A stretch of 37,760 nucleotides of DNA from Kiritimatiellia bacterium (GCA_007134735.1 SLKG01000166.1:1-37760), one strand, 5' to 3'. Counted from the first letter of the stretch, positions 9,404 through 19,588 are shown. Program-made: numbers and translations. The notes: a model not told the origin generated them from the sequence alone.

Positions 9404-10199
9404 GCGGTCCGACCAGTTCGATCTGGTACAGCTTCGGCCAGAGTTTACCCGTGACAAAAATGCGCTGTCCCTCTTCGTCATACGCAATTCCGTTCAGGAC
9501 ATCCACCTGTCGGCCGGCACGATCCCCGGGCGCCAAAATTCCGCGAAGATCAATCCAGCCGACCACATCACCCGTATCCGGATCAATGCGCGCAATCCAA
9601 TCTCCGGGAAACACGTTCGCCCAAATCTCCCCCTTGAGGTACGCCAGTTCGTTCAGATTGGAGACCGGTCGACCCGCCGCCCGGACGGTCACCGTTCGAA
9701 CAGGCTCAAATGTTTCGCGATCCATGAACCTCAGACGCTCGGACCCGTCACTCATCACAAAATAGGACCCGTCCCAGGTCAATCCCCAGCCCTCCCCCTC
9801 GTATTCAAAGGTGCCCACCCGGGAAAACGATTCGACATCGTATATGAACCCGGTTTCGGATTTCCACGTCAGTTGATACAAACGTCCGTCGACATGGGCC
9901 AACCCCTCCCCGAAATAGCGGTTCGGGAGATCAACCCGGCGCAAAACGTTTCCCGTTTCCAGGTCCACCTTTCGAACCGAGGATCGCCCATGCAAACCCG
10001 TGCTCTCATACAGATATCCGTCATGAAACAGCAAACCCTGTGTAAAGGCGCGCTCATCATGCGGATACGAGGCGACAACCCGGTATCCGTAAACAGGAAT
10101 GCCGCCCGACTCGACCGGGGGAGAGAGTCGTTCAACCGGCCGGCCGCAGGATAGGCACCCAAACACGAGCGCCAGCGTAATGGTGATGGATCGCCACAT
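9369..10199 (-). CDS. Glutaminyl-peptide cyclotransferase (bacterial/plant-type beta-propeller)
   Basis: YPHDERAFTQGLLFHDGYLYESTGLHGRSSVRKVDLETGNVL, LYQLTWKS, EGWGLTWDGSYFVMSDGS, LNELAYLKGEIWANVF, VLNGIAYDEEGQRIFVTGKLWPKLYQI. Confidence 0.9.
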   Translation of the reverse strand: MWRSITITLALVFGCLSCGRPVERLSPPVESGGIPVYGYRVVASYPHDERAFTQGLLFHDGYLYESTGLHGRSSVRKVDLETGNVLRRVDLPNRYFGEGLAHVDGRLYQLTWKSETGFIYDVESFSRVGTFEYEGEGWGLTWDGSYFVMSDGSERLRFMDRETFEPVRTVTVRAAGRPVSNLNELAYLKGEIWANVFPGDWIARIDPDTGDVVGWIDLRGILAPGDRAGRQVDVLNGIAYDEEGQRIFVTGKLWPKLYQIELVGPLNAGFGRPGPG

Positions 10200-10233
10200 C
10201 GGAAAGGATCATCTGCACGGAATAATTACCGGC

Positions 10234-10920
10234 TTACACCCGCAGGATGGAAGAAGCCAGCAGCAGGTCGTCCGCTTCCACGATTTTCACGTTGCTGCGG
10301 GGTGCGGGAACCAGATGCACGGCCTTATGCGCACGCTCATACGCAATGGATTCTTCCTCATATTTCAGATTCTTCTTCCTGGCCGAACGGAGCGCCTTGC
10401 TTAACGTGTCCAGCTTGTAGGCCTGCGGGGTCTGTACCACCCACCCGGTTCGGGGCGGAATCGTTTTTGACGCTTTCAAGCCCTTGTTCACCACTTTGAC
10501 CGATTCCTCAATCCGGTAAGCCGCAATACCGCTTCCATAACGTTTGGCCGCCTTTACCGTCTGGGAAATCAATTCCGGCTGCACGCAGGGACGGGATGCT
10601 TCATGAATAACCACCACCGCGGCATCATCCTTAATGGCGTTCAGCCCGCTCTGAACGGATGCCGCGCGCTGTGTCGAGCCCGCCAAAACTTTTCTGAGCT
10701 TGGAACACCCGAACAAATTGGCCATCCCCCCCACGTGCTCCGTCCGGTCCTTGCTCACAATCAGCAAAATCCCTTCAATGTCGGCGCATTCTTCAAAAGC
10801 CAGGAGGGAATATACCAGAGTGGGCCGGTCGCCCAGATGGAGATACGCGGTTTCCGTTCCAGCGGAAAGCTCTTCCTGCTTTCCACATGCCAAGATCATA
10901 CCCCACACGCCACTTACCAT
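10234..10920 (-). CDS. IspD-like nucleotidyltransferase with divergent N-terminal loop
   Basis: VVVIHEASRPCVQPELI, VVQTPQAYKLDTL, SNVKIVEADDLLLA match IspD motifs; N terminus ILACGKQEELSAGTETAYLHLGDRP departs from the canonical loop. Confidence 0.7.
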   Translation of the reverse strand: MVSGVWGMILACGKQEELSAGTETAYLHLGDRPTLVYSLLAFEECADIEGILLIVSKDRTEHVGGMANLFGCSKLRKVLAGSTQRAASVQSGLNAIKDDAAVVVIHEASRPCVQPELISQTVKAAKRYGSGIAAYRIEESVKVVNKGLKASKTIPPRTGWVVQTPQAYKLDTLSKALRSARKKNLKYEEESIAYERAHKAVHLVPAPRSNVKIVEADDLLLASSILRV

Positions 10921-11089
10921 AACCCCTCCTTTCAGACTGCTCCGCGTGAATGACTCTACTGAAACCGAGGTAATCCGGAACGAGGGTATAAATGAATGAT
11001 AATCCCGTCAAGCGAATTTTGACCCTTCAGGCGCATGCCGCCCTCCGTAAGAGGCTTTTCCCCGCTATCGGCCGCCGATTTCTGCGTGA

Positions 11090-11734
11090 TTATCGGGGTT
11101 GAGGGGGTTTCAGGGCGGCAATTCGAGACATGACCAACTGGCCGATCCGGGCATAATCCGGTTTTCCGTCCCGCAATTCGGGCAGTTCGTCGGGCATAAT
11201 CGGCTTTCCGTAATACACGTTCACCTTTTTCGGCCTGATCAGGATGGCCCCACGGGGGAAAGCCCGGTAACTGCCGTCAATATACACGGGGATTACAGGC
11301 ACGGACGCTTTTGCAATCAACAACCCGATTCCGCCCTTGGCTTCCTGCAAACGGCCGTCCATCGTGCGCGTGCCCTCGGGAAACAGGCACAACAAGCGGC
11401 CGCTCTTAAGCAATCGAACGCCTTTTCGAAGCGCGGACAAATCTCCGCGGTCCCGGTCTATGGGGACCGTCCCCATCTTTCTGAGAAACCAGCCGAACGG
11501 TTTGAAACGAAACAGTGTGCCGCGGGCCATGAAGCGAACCGCCCGATGCCTGATGGCACTGCCTACCAGCGGCGGATCCATGTAACTGGCATGATTGGAC
11601 GCCATCAGGCATCCCCCGGACGCCGGGATATGCTCCGCTCCATGAACCTCCAGACGAAACATGAGGCGGCAGAAGCCATAGAATAACGCACGGAAAAAGC
11701 GAAAGAACCCAGGTTGTATCGTATCGTCGCTCAT
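11090..11734 (-). CDS. plsC: 1-acyl-sn-glycerol-3-phosphate acyltransferase (PlsC family)
   Basis: NHASYMDPPLVG (HX4D-type) and LFPEGTRTMDGRL motifs; directly downstream of cmk. Confidence 0.92.
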   Translation of the reverse strand: MSDDTIQPGFFRFFRALFYGFCRLMFRLEVHGAEHIPASGGCLMASNHASYMDPPLVGSAIRHRAVRFMARGTLFRFKPFGWFLRKMGTVPIDRDRGDLSALRKGVRLLKSGRLLCLFPEGTRTMDGRLQEAKGGIGLLIAKASVPVIPVYIDGSYRAFPRGAILIRPKKVNVYYGKPIMPDELPELRDGKPDYARIGQLVMSRIAALKPPQPR

Positions 11735-12417
11735 GCCCCTTCGGCCCGTTTGACTTCACGCACAATGAAATCGACGACTTCCTCGATGGCCATACGGGTC
11801 GTGTTGATGACGCGAGCCCCCAGAGGGATCTGGAGCGGAGCCGTCTTTCGCGAAGAATCTTTCAAGTCCCGCCGCTTGAGCGAATCCAGGACCTGTTTTT
11901 CATCGCCTCTACCCTCCGTTTCCAGCAATTCCCTGTATCGCCGGCGGGCCCGTTCTTCCGGATCGGCATCCAGGTAGAACTTGAACACGGCATTAGGGAA
12001 AACCACCGAACCGATATCCCGGCCTTCCATAACCAGGTCTCCGAATTCAGCAGTCTCCCGCAAACGATCCACCATGAACGCCCGCACCTCCGGAATCACC
12101 GCCACATCGCTGACCCGCTCGCGTACCGGCTCGGAACGCAACTGCGCCGTGGGATCCTCGCCGTCAATGGTGAATTTCAAGACCTTGTCATCGAGGAAAA
12201 ACTCCCAGTTCGAACACTCCATCAGCGCAATTACCCGGTCGGGTTCCTTTACATCCACGCCCTCCCGGACCGCTTTCCACGTCATGCCCCGGTATAAAGC
12301 CCCCGAGTCCACATATACGTACCCCAGCTTCTGCGCCGCCTCACGGGAAACAGTCGATTTCCCGGAGGCGGACGGCCCGTCAATGGCAACGGTGATGAAC
12401 TCGGAATTATTCGACAT
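11731..12417 (-). CDS. cmk: Cytidylate kinase
   Basis: MSNNSEFITVAIDGPSASGKSTVSREAAQKLGYVYVDSGALYR; VMEGRDIGSVVFPNAVFKFYLDADPEERARRR. ATG at 12417 preferred; the 12657 ORF start lies inside aroA. Confidence 0.95.
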   Translation of the reverse strand: MSNNSEFITVAIDGPSASGKSTVSREAAQKLGYVYVDSGALYRGMTWKAVREGVDVKEPDRVIALMECSNWEFFLDDKVLKFTIDGEDPTAQLRSEPVRERVSDVAVIPEVRAFMVDRLRETAEFGDLVMEGRDIGSVVFPNAVFKFYLDADPEERARRRYRELLETEGRGDEKQVLDSLKRRDLKDSSRKTAPLQIPLGARVINTTRMAIEEVVDFIVREVKRAEGA

Positions 12418-13735
12418 GGGCCCCCAATGTTCGCATGTCCTCCCAGAAATCCGGATAGGACGTTTCAATACACGCAATATCCTGAATGTGAACCGGAAAC
12501 GGGGTATACAGGGCCATAACCGCCATCGCCATGGCAATCCGGTGGTCCCCGTATGAATATACGCGAACCGGCTTGTCGCCTTCCGGCACGCCGCCCCGAA
12601 TGACCATGCCGTCCTCCTTCTCCTGCACATCCACGCCGATGGCCCGCAGGTTTTCAACCATGGCGGTGATTCGGTTGGCTTCCTTGACGCGCAATTCGGA
12701 GGCGTCGCGAATCACCGTTTCGCCTTCCGCAACGGCCGCCGCCACCGCCAGGACGGGGATTTCGTCGATGAGGTTCGGAATCTCATCTCCGCCGATTTCC
12801 GTGCCGTGCAGACTCGTGCCCGTAACCTTGATATCGCCGTAGGGTTCCTGTTCGTCCTTTTGACTGCGCCGGGACACCTTGATTCGCGCCCCCATGCGTT
12901 TAAGCGCATCCAGTACCGCCGTTCGACGGGGATTGAGCCCCACCCGTTTCACGGACAAGGAGGCCCGCCGAAGGCCGGCCGCGGCGACAATGGGGAAGGC
13001 CGCGGAGGAAAGATCGCCGGGAACCACCCAGTCCCGGCTCGTCAATTTCGGTCCGTCCGGCCCGAATCCCTCCATCTCAATGGTCTTGTCTTCCACGCGC
13101 ACGGAAATCCCCAGCGCCCTGAATATGCGTTCGGTATGATCCCGCGTAAACTTCGGCTCGATGACCGTGACCGTCCCCTCCGCATGAAGAGCCGCCAGCA
13201 GAACACAGGATTTGATCTGGGCCGACGCCACCGGCAATTCATAGCGGATGCCCTTCAACGGCCCCCCGGTGACGCGCACGGGCGCACTCCCCTTCGATCC
13301 CAGTAACTCGACGCGCGCGCCCATCTTCTCAAGCGGCTCCCGGATGCGGCCCATGGGGCGCGATCGTAACGATTCGTCGCCCGTCAGCGTAAATGTCCCG
13401 GCGTACCCCGCCAGTAATCCACTCAACAACCGCATGGCCGTACCGGAATTGCCCAGGTCAATCCGGTCCGCCGGTTCCATGAGGCGACCGGCCGTACCGT
13501 GAATATGAAGAATCCCGTCCCGTGAATAATGGGTGCGCGCGCCCATGGATTCCATGGCCCGCAACAGGTTCACACAATCTCCGCTGTGCAGGAAATTCCG
13601 TACCGTGGTAATGCCCGAGGAGATGGAAGCCAATATGCCGATCCGGTGCGAAATGCTCTTGTCGCCCGGGGGATAAACCACCCCTCCAAACCGGGAGGCG
13701 GGACGTACAATGGCCATCTGCGGTCTATAAAACAT
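12407..13735 (-). CDS. aroA: 3-phosphoshikimate 1-carboxyvinyltransferase
   Basis: PPGDKSISHRIGILASIS, LGNSGTAMRLLSGLLAG, DGDHRIAMA-like SYGDHRIAMAMAVMAL motifs. Confidence 0.96.
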   Translation of the reverse strand: MFYRPQMAIVRPASRFGGVVYPPGDKSISHRIGILASISSGITTVRNFLHSGDCVNLLRAMESMGARTHYSRDGILHIHGTAGRLMEPADRIDLGNSGTAMRLLSGLLAGYAGTFTLTGDESLRSRPMGRIREPLEKMGARVELLGSKGSAPVRVTGGPLKGIRYELPVASAQIKSCVLLAALHAEGTVTVIEPKFTRDHTERIFRALGISVRVEDKTIEMEGFGPDGPKLTSRDWVVPGDLSSAAFPIVAAAGLRRASLSVKRVGLNPRRTAVLDALKRMGARIKVSRRSQKDEQEPYGDIKVTGTSLHGTEIGGDEIPNLIDEIPVLAVAAAVAEGETVIRDASELRVKEANRITAMVENLRAIGVDVQEKEDGMVIRGGVPEGDKPVRVYSYGDHRIAMAMAVMALYTPFPVHIQDIACIETSYPDFWEDMRTLGAHVE

Positions 13736-13741
13736 GGGTTC

Positions 13742-14617
13742 CTATTTCCGTGATCGTGTAACCGGACTGTGCTTCATCAATTCCTTCCGCGCCGCTCGCC
13801 CGGCCTCCAGCATGCGCTTCACCCCGTCAAAATCTTCACGCTCCATGAGCTCCAGCAATTCGCCCAGCGTGCGCTCATAGGCGCGCAACTCCTCCACCAG
13901 CATGTCGGCATTTGTACTGACGATGTCGTGCCAGACCTCCGGGGAACCCTCCGCGATGCGCGAAGTATCCTGGAAACCCGTGGCGCAAAACGCCCCGGTA
14001 CGCTTTCGGTCGCCGTCCCGGCCCGCGGTCAACGCCAGCAAAACGGCCACCATGTGCGGTAAATGACTCGTGCGCGCCATGAGACGGTCATGCGCCTCCG
14101 CCTCCATGACCAGCGTATGTGAACCCAGTCGCGCCCAGAACTCCGTCACCCGGCCCGTCTGCGCCGAGGACGCTCCCGCTGTTACAATGACCAGTGCGCC
14201 TTCGTATAAATCTTCGCGCGCCGCGGCCAATCCCTGCTGTTCCGATCCCGCGACCGGATGACTTCCGATAAACGTCGCCGGCGAGTCCCCGAGTATTCCG
14301 GCCACATCCCGCATCAGCTTTGATTTCGTACTGCCGACATCGGTTACAATACAGCCTTCCGGCAACGCGGAACGACATTGGCGAACCAAATCGGGGATCG
14401 TAAGAATCGGCGTGCAGAAAATCACAAATTCCGCGCCGGCCACCGCTTCCGCGGGGTCATCAAACGCCCGGTCCACCATGCCGCGGGATACCGATTCCTC
14501 CCGGGTCTCGGCCCGCCGCGCATACCCGTGAATTGTCCCGGCATAACCCGATCGCCGCAGGGCCCATCCCAGCGAACCGCCCATCAGCCCCAACCCCATT
14601 ATGGCTACCCGTTCCAT
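13742..14617 (-). CDS. tyrA: Prephenate dehydrogenase family protein
   Basis: [72 protein letters not shown]. Confidence 0.94.
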   Translation of the reverse strand: MERVAIMGLGLMGGSLGWALRRSGYAGTIHGYARRAETREESVSRGMVDRAFDDPAEAVAGAEFVIFCTPILTIPDLVRQCRSALPEGCIVTDVGSTKSKLMRDVAGILGDSPATFIGSHPVAGSEQQGLAAAREDLYEGALVIVTAGASSAQTGRVTEFWARLGSHTLVMEAEAHDRLMARTSHLPHMVAVLLALTAGRDGDRKRTGAFCATGFQDTSRIAEGSPEVWHDIVSTNADMLVEELRAYERTLGELLELMEREDFDGVKRMLEAGRAARKELMKHSPVTRSRK

Positions 14618-14631
14618 TCCTCATTCCTTAA

Positions 14632-15666
14632 TTATAAAGACCGCCCCACAGCGGGGGATAACCGGCCCAGTTCTTCCATCATACCGGCAAATCGCTTCGG
14701 AAGCAGGGCTTGCGGTCCATCCGATAACGCTTCCTCCGGCCGGGGATGCAGCTCCACGATGATGCCGTCCGCACCCGCCGCCACGGCGGCATACGCCATC
14801 GGGGCGACCAGATCCCAATGACCGGTCCCATGACTCGGGTCCACCATGACCGGAAGATGACTCTCGCGCCGGATGACCGGAACCGCACTGATGTCCACCG
14901 TGTTGCGCGTAAAGGGCTCAAACGTGCGAATTCCCCGCTCACATAAAATCACCTGGTGGTTCCCCTCGCACATGACGTACTCGGCGCTCATCAACAATTC
15001 TTCAAGGGTGGCGGACATACCCCTCTTGATCAGTACCGGTTTACGGATTCTTCCCACCGCGCGCAGCAGGTTGAAATTCTGCATGTTCCGCGCCCCGATC
15101 TGCAGGATATCCGCCGTTTCCGCCACCAGGTCCACATCCTTCGTGTCCATGACCTCGGTGATGACCGGCAAGCCGACCTCCCGGCGAACCTCGGAGAGCA
15201 ACCGCAATCCCTCGGCGCCCAGTCCCTGGAACGAATACGGCGAGGTACGCGGCTTGAACGCGCCCGCCCGCAAAACGTGCGCCCCGTGTTCCTTCACAAA
15301 CTGCGCGATCTCGAACAACAGGTCGCGGTTTTCCACCGAACACGGGCCCGCGATAACCGTTACCGCCTGCCCGCCGATCTCCACCGGATCGGCGCCCTCC
15401 GTGACCGGCGGAATCCGGATCCGTGTCCGGTCCGCCCTCGCCTCCCGGCTGGCCAGTTTGTACGGTTTCAATACCCGCAACACCGATTCAACGCCGGGAA
15501 AAACCTCCAACGGCTTGTTGCGAAGAAGCGATTCGTCTCCGATGATGCCGATCACGGTGCGTTCGACGCCACGGCTGATATTCGTGTCGAACCCCCACCC
15601 CTGGACGGTATCCAGAATGTGCGTGATATCCTGGTCGCTCGCGTCTCGTTTCAATACGATAATCAT
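14632..15666 (-). CDS. aroF: 3-deoxy-7-phosphoheptulonate synthase (ferredoxin-like N-domain type)
   Basis: [86 protein letters not shown]. Confidence 0.95.
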   Translation of the reverse strand: MIIVLKRDASDQDITHILDTVQGWGFDTNISRGVERTVIGIIGDESLLRNKPLEVFPGVESVLRVLKPYKLASREARADRTRIRIPPVTEGADPVEIGGQAVTVIAGPCSVENRDLLFEIAQFVKEHGAHVLRAGAFKPRTSPYSFQGLGAEGLRLLSEVRREVGLPVITEVMDTKDVDLVAETADILQIGARNMQNFNLLRAVGRIRKPVLIKRGMSATLEELLMSAEYVMCEGNHQVILCERGIRTFEPFTRNTVDISAVPVIRRESHLPVMVDPSHGTGHWDLVAPMAYAAVAAGADGIIVELHPRPEEALSDGPQALLPKRFAGMMEELGRLSPAVGRSL

Positions 15667-16769
15667 GACGCTTCCGTCCTTTCCGCCAGCGCCTCATCCA
15701 GCGCCTCAATGAAACGATCGTTCTCGTCCGGGGTCCCGACGGTTACGCGCACATGATCCGGAAACCCGTAGGCATCCATCGGACGGACAATGACCCGCCG
15801 TTTCTGAAGACGCGCAAACATATCGCGTCCCTTCCCCACGCAAACCAGGATAAAATTGGCCACGGACGGCACATAATCCAGGCGGCGCTCCTCAAAGGCC
15901 CGGCTCAAACGCCGCAGGCCGTCCCGGGTCATCCGCTGCGTGTCGGCCACGTGTTCGTCATCCTCCAGCGCCGCGCGAGCCGCCACCTGCGCCATGGCAT
16001 TCACGTTGAACGGCTGTCGAACCCGGTGCAGCAACGCAGCCAGTTCGGACGGCATGATGCCGTACCCGATGCGCAAACCCGCAAGACCATAAGTCTTCGA
16101 AAAGGTGCGCAGGACGCATACCTTCCGCCCTTCCCGGACATAGCGCAACGTGTCCGGTTGCCGGTCCTCGGGCAGCAGCTCAATATACGCCTCGTCAAAC
16201 ACCACCAACGGATGGTCGGGAACCCGCTCCATGAACCCGTCAATCGCCGCCGCATCCACCATGGTGCCCGTGGGATTGTTCGGGTTCGCGATGAACACCA
16301 TGCGCGTGTCCTCCCGTATCGCTTCGCGCATCGCGTCCAGGTCATGCGTATATCGCACCATCGGCGCGGTACGCGTCTCGGCCTGGAACGCCATGGCAAT
16401 CAGCCGGTAAATGAGAAAAGCGCCGTCCGACATGACGATGCTGCTGTCCGGGCCTAGAAACACATGCCCCAACAGTTCGATCAGTTCGTTACTGCCGTTG
16501 CCGATAACCACCTGCCCCGGGTCCACACCGCATTTCCGGGCCAGGGCCTCGGTCAAATAATGACCGCTTCCATCCGGATACAGGTGCATGTCCGAAACGG
16601 CCCCGTTCATGGCCTTCATCGCTTTCGGCGACGGACCCAACGCATTCTCGTTGGACGCCAGCTTCACGATGTCCCCGATCCCGGAAAGACCGAGTTCCCG
16701 GGCCAGCTCCTCCATCGGCCGGCCCGGCTCGTACGCAGGCAGATTCTTGATCCATGGTTTAGTGTTCAC
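15663..16769 (-). CDS. hisC: Histidinol-phosphate/aromatic aminotransferase
   Basis: LASNENALGPSPKAMKAM, VFIANPNNPTGTMVD, VFDEAYIE, RTFSKTYGLAGLRIGYG. Confidence 0.94.
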   Translation of the reverse strand: MNTKPWIKNLPAYEPGRPMEELARELGLSGIGDIVKLASNENALGPSPKAMKAMNGAVSDMHLYPDGSGHYLTEALARKCGVDPGQVVIGNGSNELIELLGHVFLGPDSSIVMSDGAFLIYRLIAMAFQAETRTAPMVRYTHDLDAMREAIREDTRMVFIANPNNPTGTMVDAAAIDGFMERVPDHPLVVFDEAYIELLPEDRQPDTLRYVREGRKVCVLRTFSKTYGLAGLRIGYGIMPSELAALLHRVRQPFNVNAMAQVAARAALEDDEHVADTQRMTRDGLRRLSRAFEERRLDYVPSVANFILVCVGKGRDMFARLQKRRVIVRPMDAYGFPDHVRVTVGTPDENDRFIEALDEALAERTEAS

Positions 16770-16778
16770 TGGAAGACT

Positions 16779-17852
16779 CTATTGTTCCGCCGCCCGCGGA
16801 TACGCACCCAGCACGGTCAACACCGAGCAATGCTCACCCAATTCATCCAGGGCGGTTTTCACGCGAGGTTCCGCCACATGGCCCTCGATGTCGACGAAGA
16901 AATAATATTCCCACGCCTTGGTTTTGCTGGGACGCGACTCGATCTTCGTCATATTCAACCCGTGCTTTTTCAAAACCTCAAGCGTGCGGCACAAGGCGCC
17001 GGCCCGGTGCTTGACGCCGAACAATAACGACGTCTTGTCGTTGCCCGTCGGTTCGCCGTACGACTTCCCGATAACCAGAAAGCGCGTGGTATTGCCGCCA
17101 ATATCCTGGATGTCCCGCTCCAGAACGGTCAATCCGTACAACTCCGCCGCCAGCTCGCCCGCCAACGCGCCGCTTCCCTCTTCCCCGGCCGCCATTTCCG
17201 CCGCGCGCGCCGTGCTCGATACCGGAATCAATTCCGCTTCCGGCATATGCTGATACAACCACCGCCGGCATTGCCCGAAAACCTGGGGATTGCTGTACAA
17301 ACGCCGGATATCCCCGCGGGTTCCCTTCGCCAGCACATGATGCGCGATCGGTAAATAAATCTCCGAACAGATCTTGAGCGTGGTTCCGGCAAATTCATCG
17401 AGCGTGTGCGTAACGGCGCCCTCCGTCGAGTTTTCGATCGGCACCACCCCGTAATCCGCCGTCTGCTTCTGGACGGCGTTGAACACTTCGCCGATGGTTT
17501 CACACGCGACATACTCCACACTGCCGCCGAACCGCGCACGCGCCGCCTGGTGCGTGAACGTCGCCGAGGGGCCCAGATAAGCAATCTTCAACCGGTACTC
17601 CAACGAGAGACACGCCGACATGATCTCACGGTATATCGCCCGGACGGATTCGTCTTTCAACGGTCCTTCGTTCAACCGGATGGCCCGGTCCAGCACCGCC
17701 TTCTCGCGGGACGGAACATAGACCTCCTGAGCCCGCTCCTGCTTGAGGCGGCCGATCTCCAGCGCCATCCGGGTCCGCTCGTTCAGCAGCTGGATCAATT
17801 GCTCATCCAGCTCATCTATGCGTTTTCGTAAATCATCGAGATTCATGCGCAT
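16779..17852 (-). CDS. pheA: Bifunctional chorismate mutase/prephenate dehydratase
   Basis: N-terminal AroQ-type MNLDDLRKRIDELDEQLIQLLNERTRMALEIGRLK; LGPSATFTHQAAR; VPIENSTEGAVTHTLD; ACT domain LNMTKIESRPSKTKAWEYYFFVDIEGH. Confidence 0.96.
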   Translation of the reverse strand: MRMNLDDLRKRIDELDEQLIQLLNERTRMALEIGRLKQERAQEVYVPSREKAVLDRAIRLNEGPLKDESVRAIYREIMSACLSLEYRLKIAYLGPSATFTHQAARARFGGSVEYVACETIGEVFNAVQKQTADYGVVPIENSTEGAVTHTLDEFAGTTLKICSEIYLPIAHHVLAKGTRGDIRRLYSNPQVFGQCRRWLYQHMPEAELIPVSSTARAAEMAAGEEGSGALAGELAAELYGLTVLERDIQDIGGNTTRFLVIGKSYGEPTGNDKTSLLFGVKHRAGALCRTLEVLKKHGLNMTKIESRPSKTKAWEYYFFVDIEGHVAEPRVKTALDELGEHCSVLTVLGAYPRAAEQ

Positions 17853-17863
17853 CCCTCTTCAAT

Positions 17864-17960
17864 CGTACTCGTCCTCGTTCTCGTCCCCGTCCTCGATATG
17901 CCCTGCTCCATCCGCTTCACCATCATGCTCTTTTCGAGGACGAGAACGAGGACGAGTACG
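17864..17960. repeat. Long inverted repeat (about 27-bp arms, 37-bp spacer)
   Basis: Left CGTACTCGTCCTCGTTCTCGTCCCCGTCCTCGA (17864-17896), right TCGAGGACGAGAACGAGGACGAGTACG (17934-17960); the left arm carries a 6-nt insertion relative to the perfect complement. Confidence 0.9.
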
Positions 17961-17965
17961 AAATA

Positions 17966-18649
17966 TTATTCCTTGTCCGCTTCGTCAAACTCCTCGTCTT
18001 CAACCTCCGGCTCCCGACCTCCGCCTTCCGCCCCCTGCTCTTCCTTCTCCGCCCTCTTCAACTGTTCGTTTTCCAGTCTTCGCAACTCTTCCGTGCCCGG
18101 AAGATCGTTCAATTGCGTCAAACCGAAATGCTCCAAAAACTTCTGTGTCGTACCGAACATCCACGGCCGGCCCGGCAAGTCGCTGCGCCCGACCACCCGT
18201 ATCAATTGAAGGTCAAGAAGGTTGCGGACAATCTGGTCCACGGCCACGCCGCGAACGGCTTCGATCTCCGAACGAACGCACGGTTGACGATACGCGATGA
18301 TCGCCAGGGTCTCCAAGGCCGGCCGGGACAACCGGCTGGTCTTCCCCCGTTCCGTCAGGATCCTCAACCACGGACCGCAGGCCGGGTCGTTGATCAACCG
18401 GTAGCCGTTGGCGATCTCACGAATCTGAAGCCCCGTCTTGCGCTCCTCAAGATCCCGGCGTAACAACTCCACCGCTTCGCGAATATGGCCCTCCGTAACC
18501 GCCGCGTACTCCCGCGTCATGCCGCCCTGGGACTCGGCCGTCTGCTGGAATACCCGCCGGATCCGGGACGCCGATACCGGCTCCTTCGCCGCAAACAACA
18601 TCGCGCCGATGATCTGCTTCAATTCAGGTAACACTTCAATTTCGCTCAT
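17966..18649 (-). CDS. scpB: Segregation and condensation protein B
   Basis: IIGAMLFAAKEPVSASRIRRVF, ETLAIIAYRQPCVRSEIEAVRGVAVDQIVRNLLDLQLIRVVGRSDLPGRPWMFGTTQKFLEHFGL; acidic C-tail. Confidence 0.95.
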   Translation of the reverse strand: MSEIEVLPELKQIIGAMLFAAKEPVSASRIRRVFQQTAESQGGMTREYAAVTEGHIREAVELLRRDLEERKTGLQIREIANGYRLINDPACGPWLRILTERGKTSRLSRPALETLAIIAYRQPCVRSEIEAVRGVAVDQIVRNLLDLQLIRVVGRSDLPGRPWMFGTTQKFLEHFGLTQLNDLPGTEELRRLENEQLKRAEKEEQGAEGGGREPEVEDEEFDEADKE

Positions 18650-18719
18650 GATAATCCATTCCCGTGCAAACCATCCTGCCGCCGAGCCGGGGTCAATCCA
18701 AGCGCCTTATCCGGCTGAC

Positions 18720-18796
18720 GGCTCAGCAGGAGCTTCGCCCTCCAGATCGATCAACCACCATTGCCCTGTGATGGAGGGCGAGGCTCCCGCCGAGCC
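18720..18796. repeat. Inverted repeat element (25-bp arms, 22/25 complementary)
   Basis: Left GGCTCAGCAGGAGCTTCGCCCTCCA (18720-18744), right TGGAGGGCGAGGCTCCCGCCGAGCC (18772-18796); a further copy of GCCGAGCCGGGGTC at about 18681. Confidence 0.88.
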
Positions 18797-18838
18797 GGGG
18801 TCCCACCACGGCTGTTCTTAACGCACCCCCGCGCACTT

Positions 18839-19573
18839 TCACGCCTCTTCCGCCCGCACAATCAGGATCTCGCCGAAAGGTCCCTTCTGCCGCGCACGGA
18901 TCTGTTTCAAGCGGATCAATTCCAGCACCGCCAGGAACGTGCAAGCCACCTCGTGACGGGACGCCATCCCCGCAAACAACTCCGTGAGGGAAAAGGAATC
19001 CCGCTTGCGCATCTCGTCCAACAGCTCGTCTATCTTTTCGCCGACGGTGAAGCGCTCGGAAAATATCTCGCTGAGCTCTTCCTTCTTGACCTTGGTCAGC
19101 GCATCGTTGAACGCGGTGATCAAATCAAATATGGATACGTCCTGCAACGCCACGTCGGGTTGTGCACCCAGTTCCAGGTTTTCATCCTGCCGGGTAAAAA
19201 CGTTCTCCTGGTACATTTCCAAACCCTGAAGGTGCAAGGCCGCATCCTTGAACTTCTTGTATTCCACCAACTGCCGCACCAGGTCCCAGCGCGGATCGTC
19301 CTCTTCCTCGTCCTCTTCGTGCGTGCGTTCCTCCGCGGGCAACAGCATCCGGCTCTTGATCATCATCAGCGTCGCGGCCATCACAATGAATTCACCCGCG
19401 ATGTTCAAATCGAGCATCCGCATCAGGTCCATGTACTCCATGTACTGGGTGGTGATCGTCTCGATCGGAATATCGTGAACATCCACCTCGTTCTTCTTGA
19501 TCAGATACAAAAGAAGATCGAGAGGCCCTTCGAAAACCTCGAGCTTAACCTTATATTCTTCCTGTGGCGACAT
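18839..19573 (-). CDS. scpA: Segregation and condensation protein A
   Basis: YKVKLEVFEGPLDLLLYLIKKNEVDVHDIPIETITTQYMEYMDLM; AGEFIVMAATLMMIKSRMLLP; C-terminal FLAVLELIRLKQIRARQ. Confidence 0.96.
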   Translation of the reverse strand: MSPQEEYKVKLEVFEGPLDLLLYLIKKNEVDVHDIPIETITTQYMEYMDLMRMLDLNIAGEFIVMAATLMMIKSRMLLPAEERTHEEDEEEDDPRWDLVRQLVEYKKFKDAALHLQGLEMYQENVFTRQDENLELGAQPDVALQDVSIFDLITAFNDALTKVKKEELSEIFSERFTVGEKIDELLDEMRKRDSFSLTELFAGMASRHEVACTFLAVLELIRLKQIRARQKGPFGEILIVRAEEA

Positions 19574-19588
19574 GGCAAAAAACGTTTA

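Noticed and set aside
15753-16457. Plus-strand ORF opposite hisC
   Set aside because: His/Arg-rich shadow frame; hisC motifs are clear on the minus strand.
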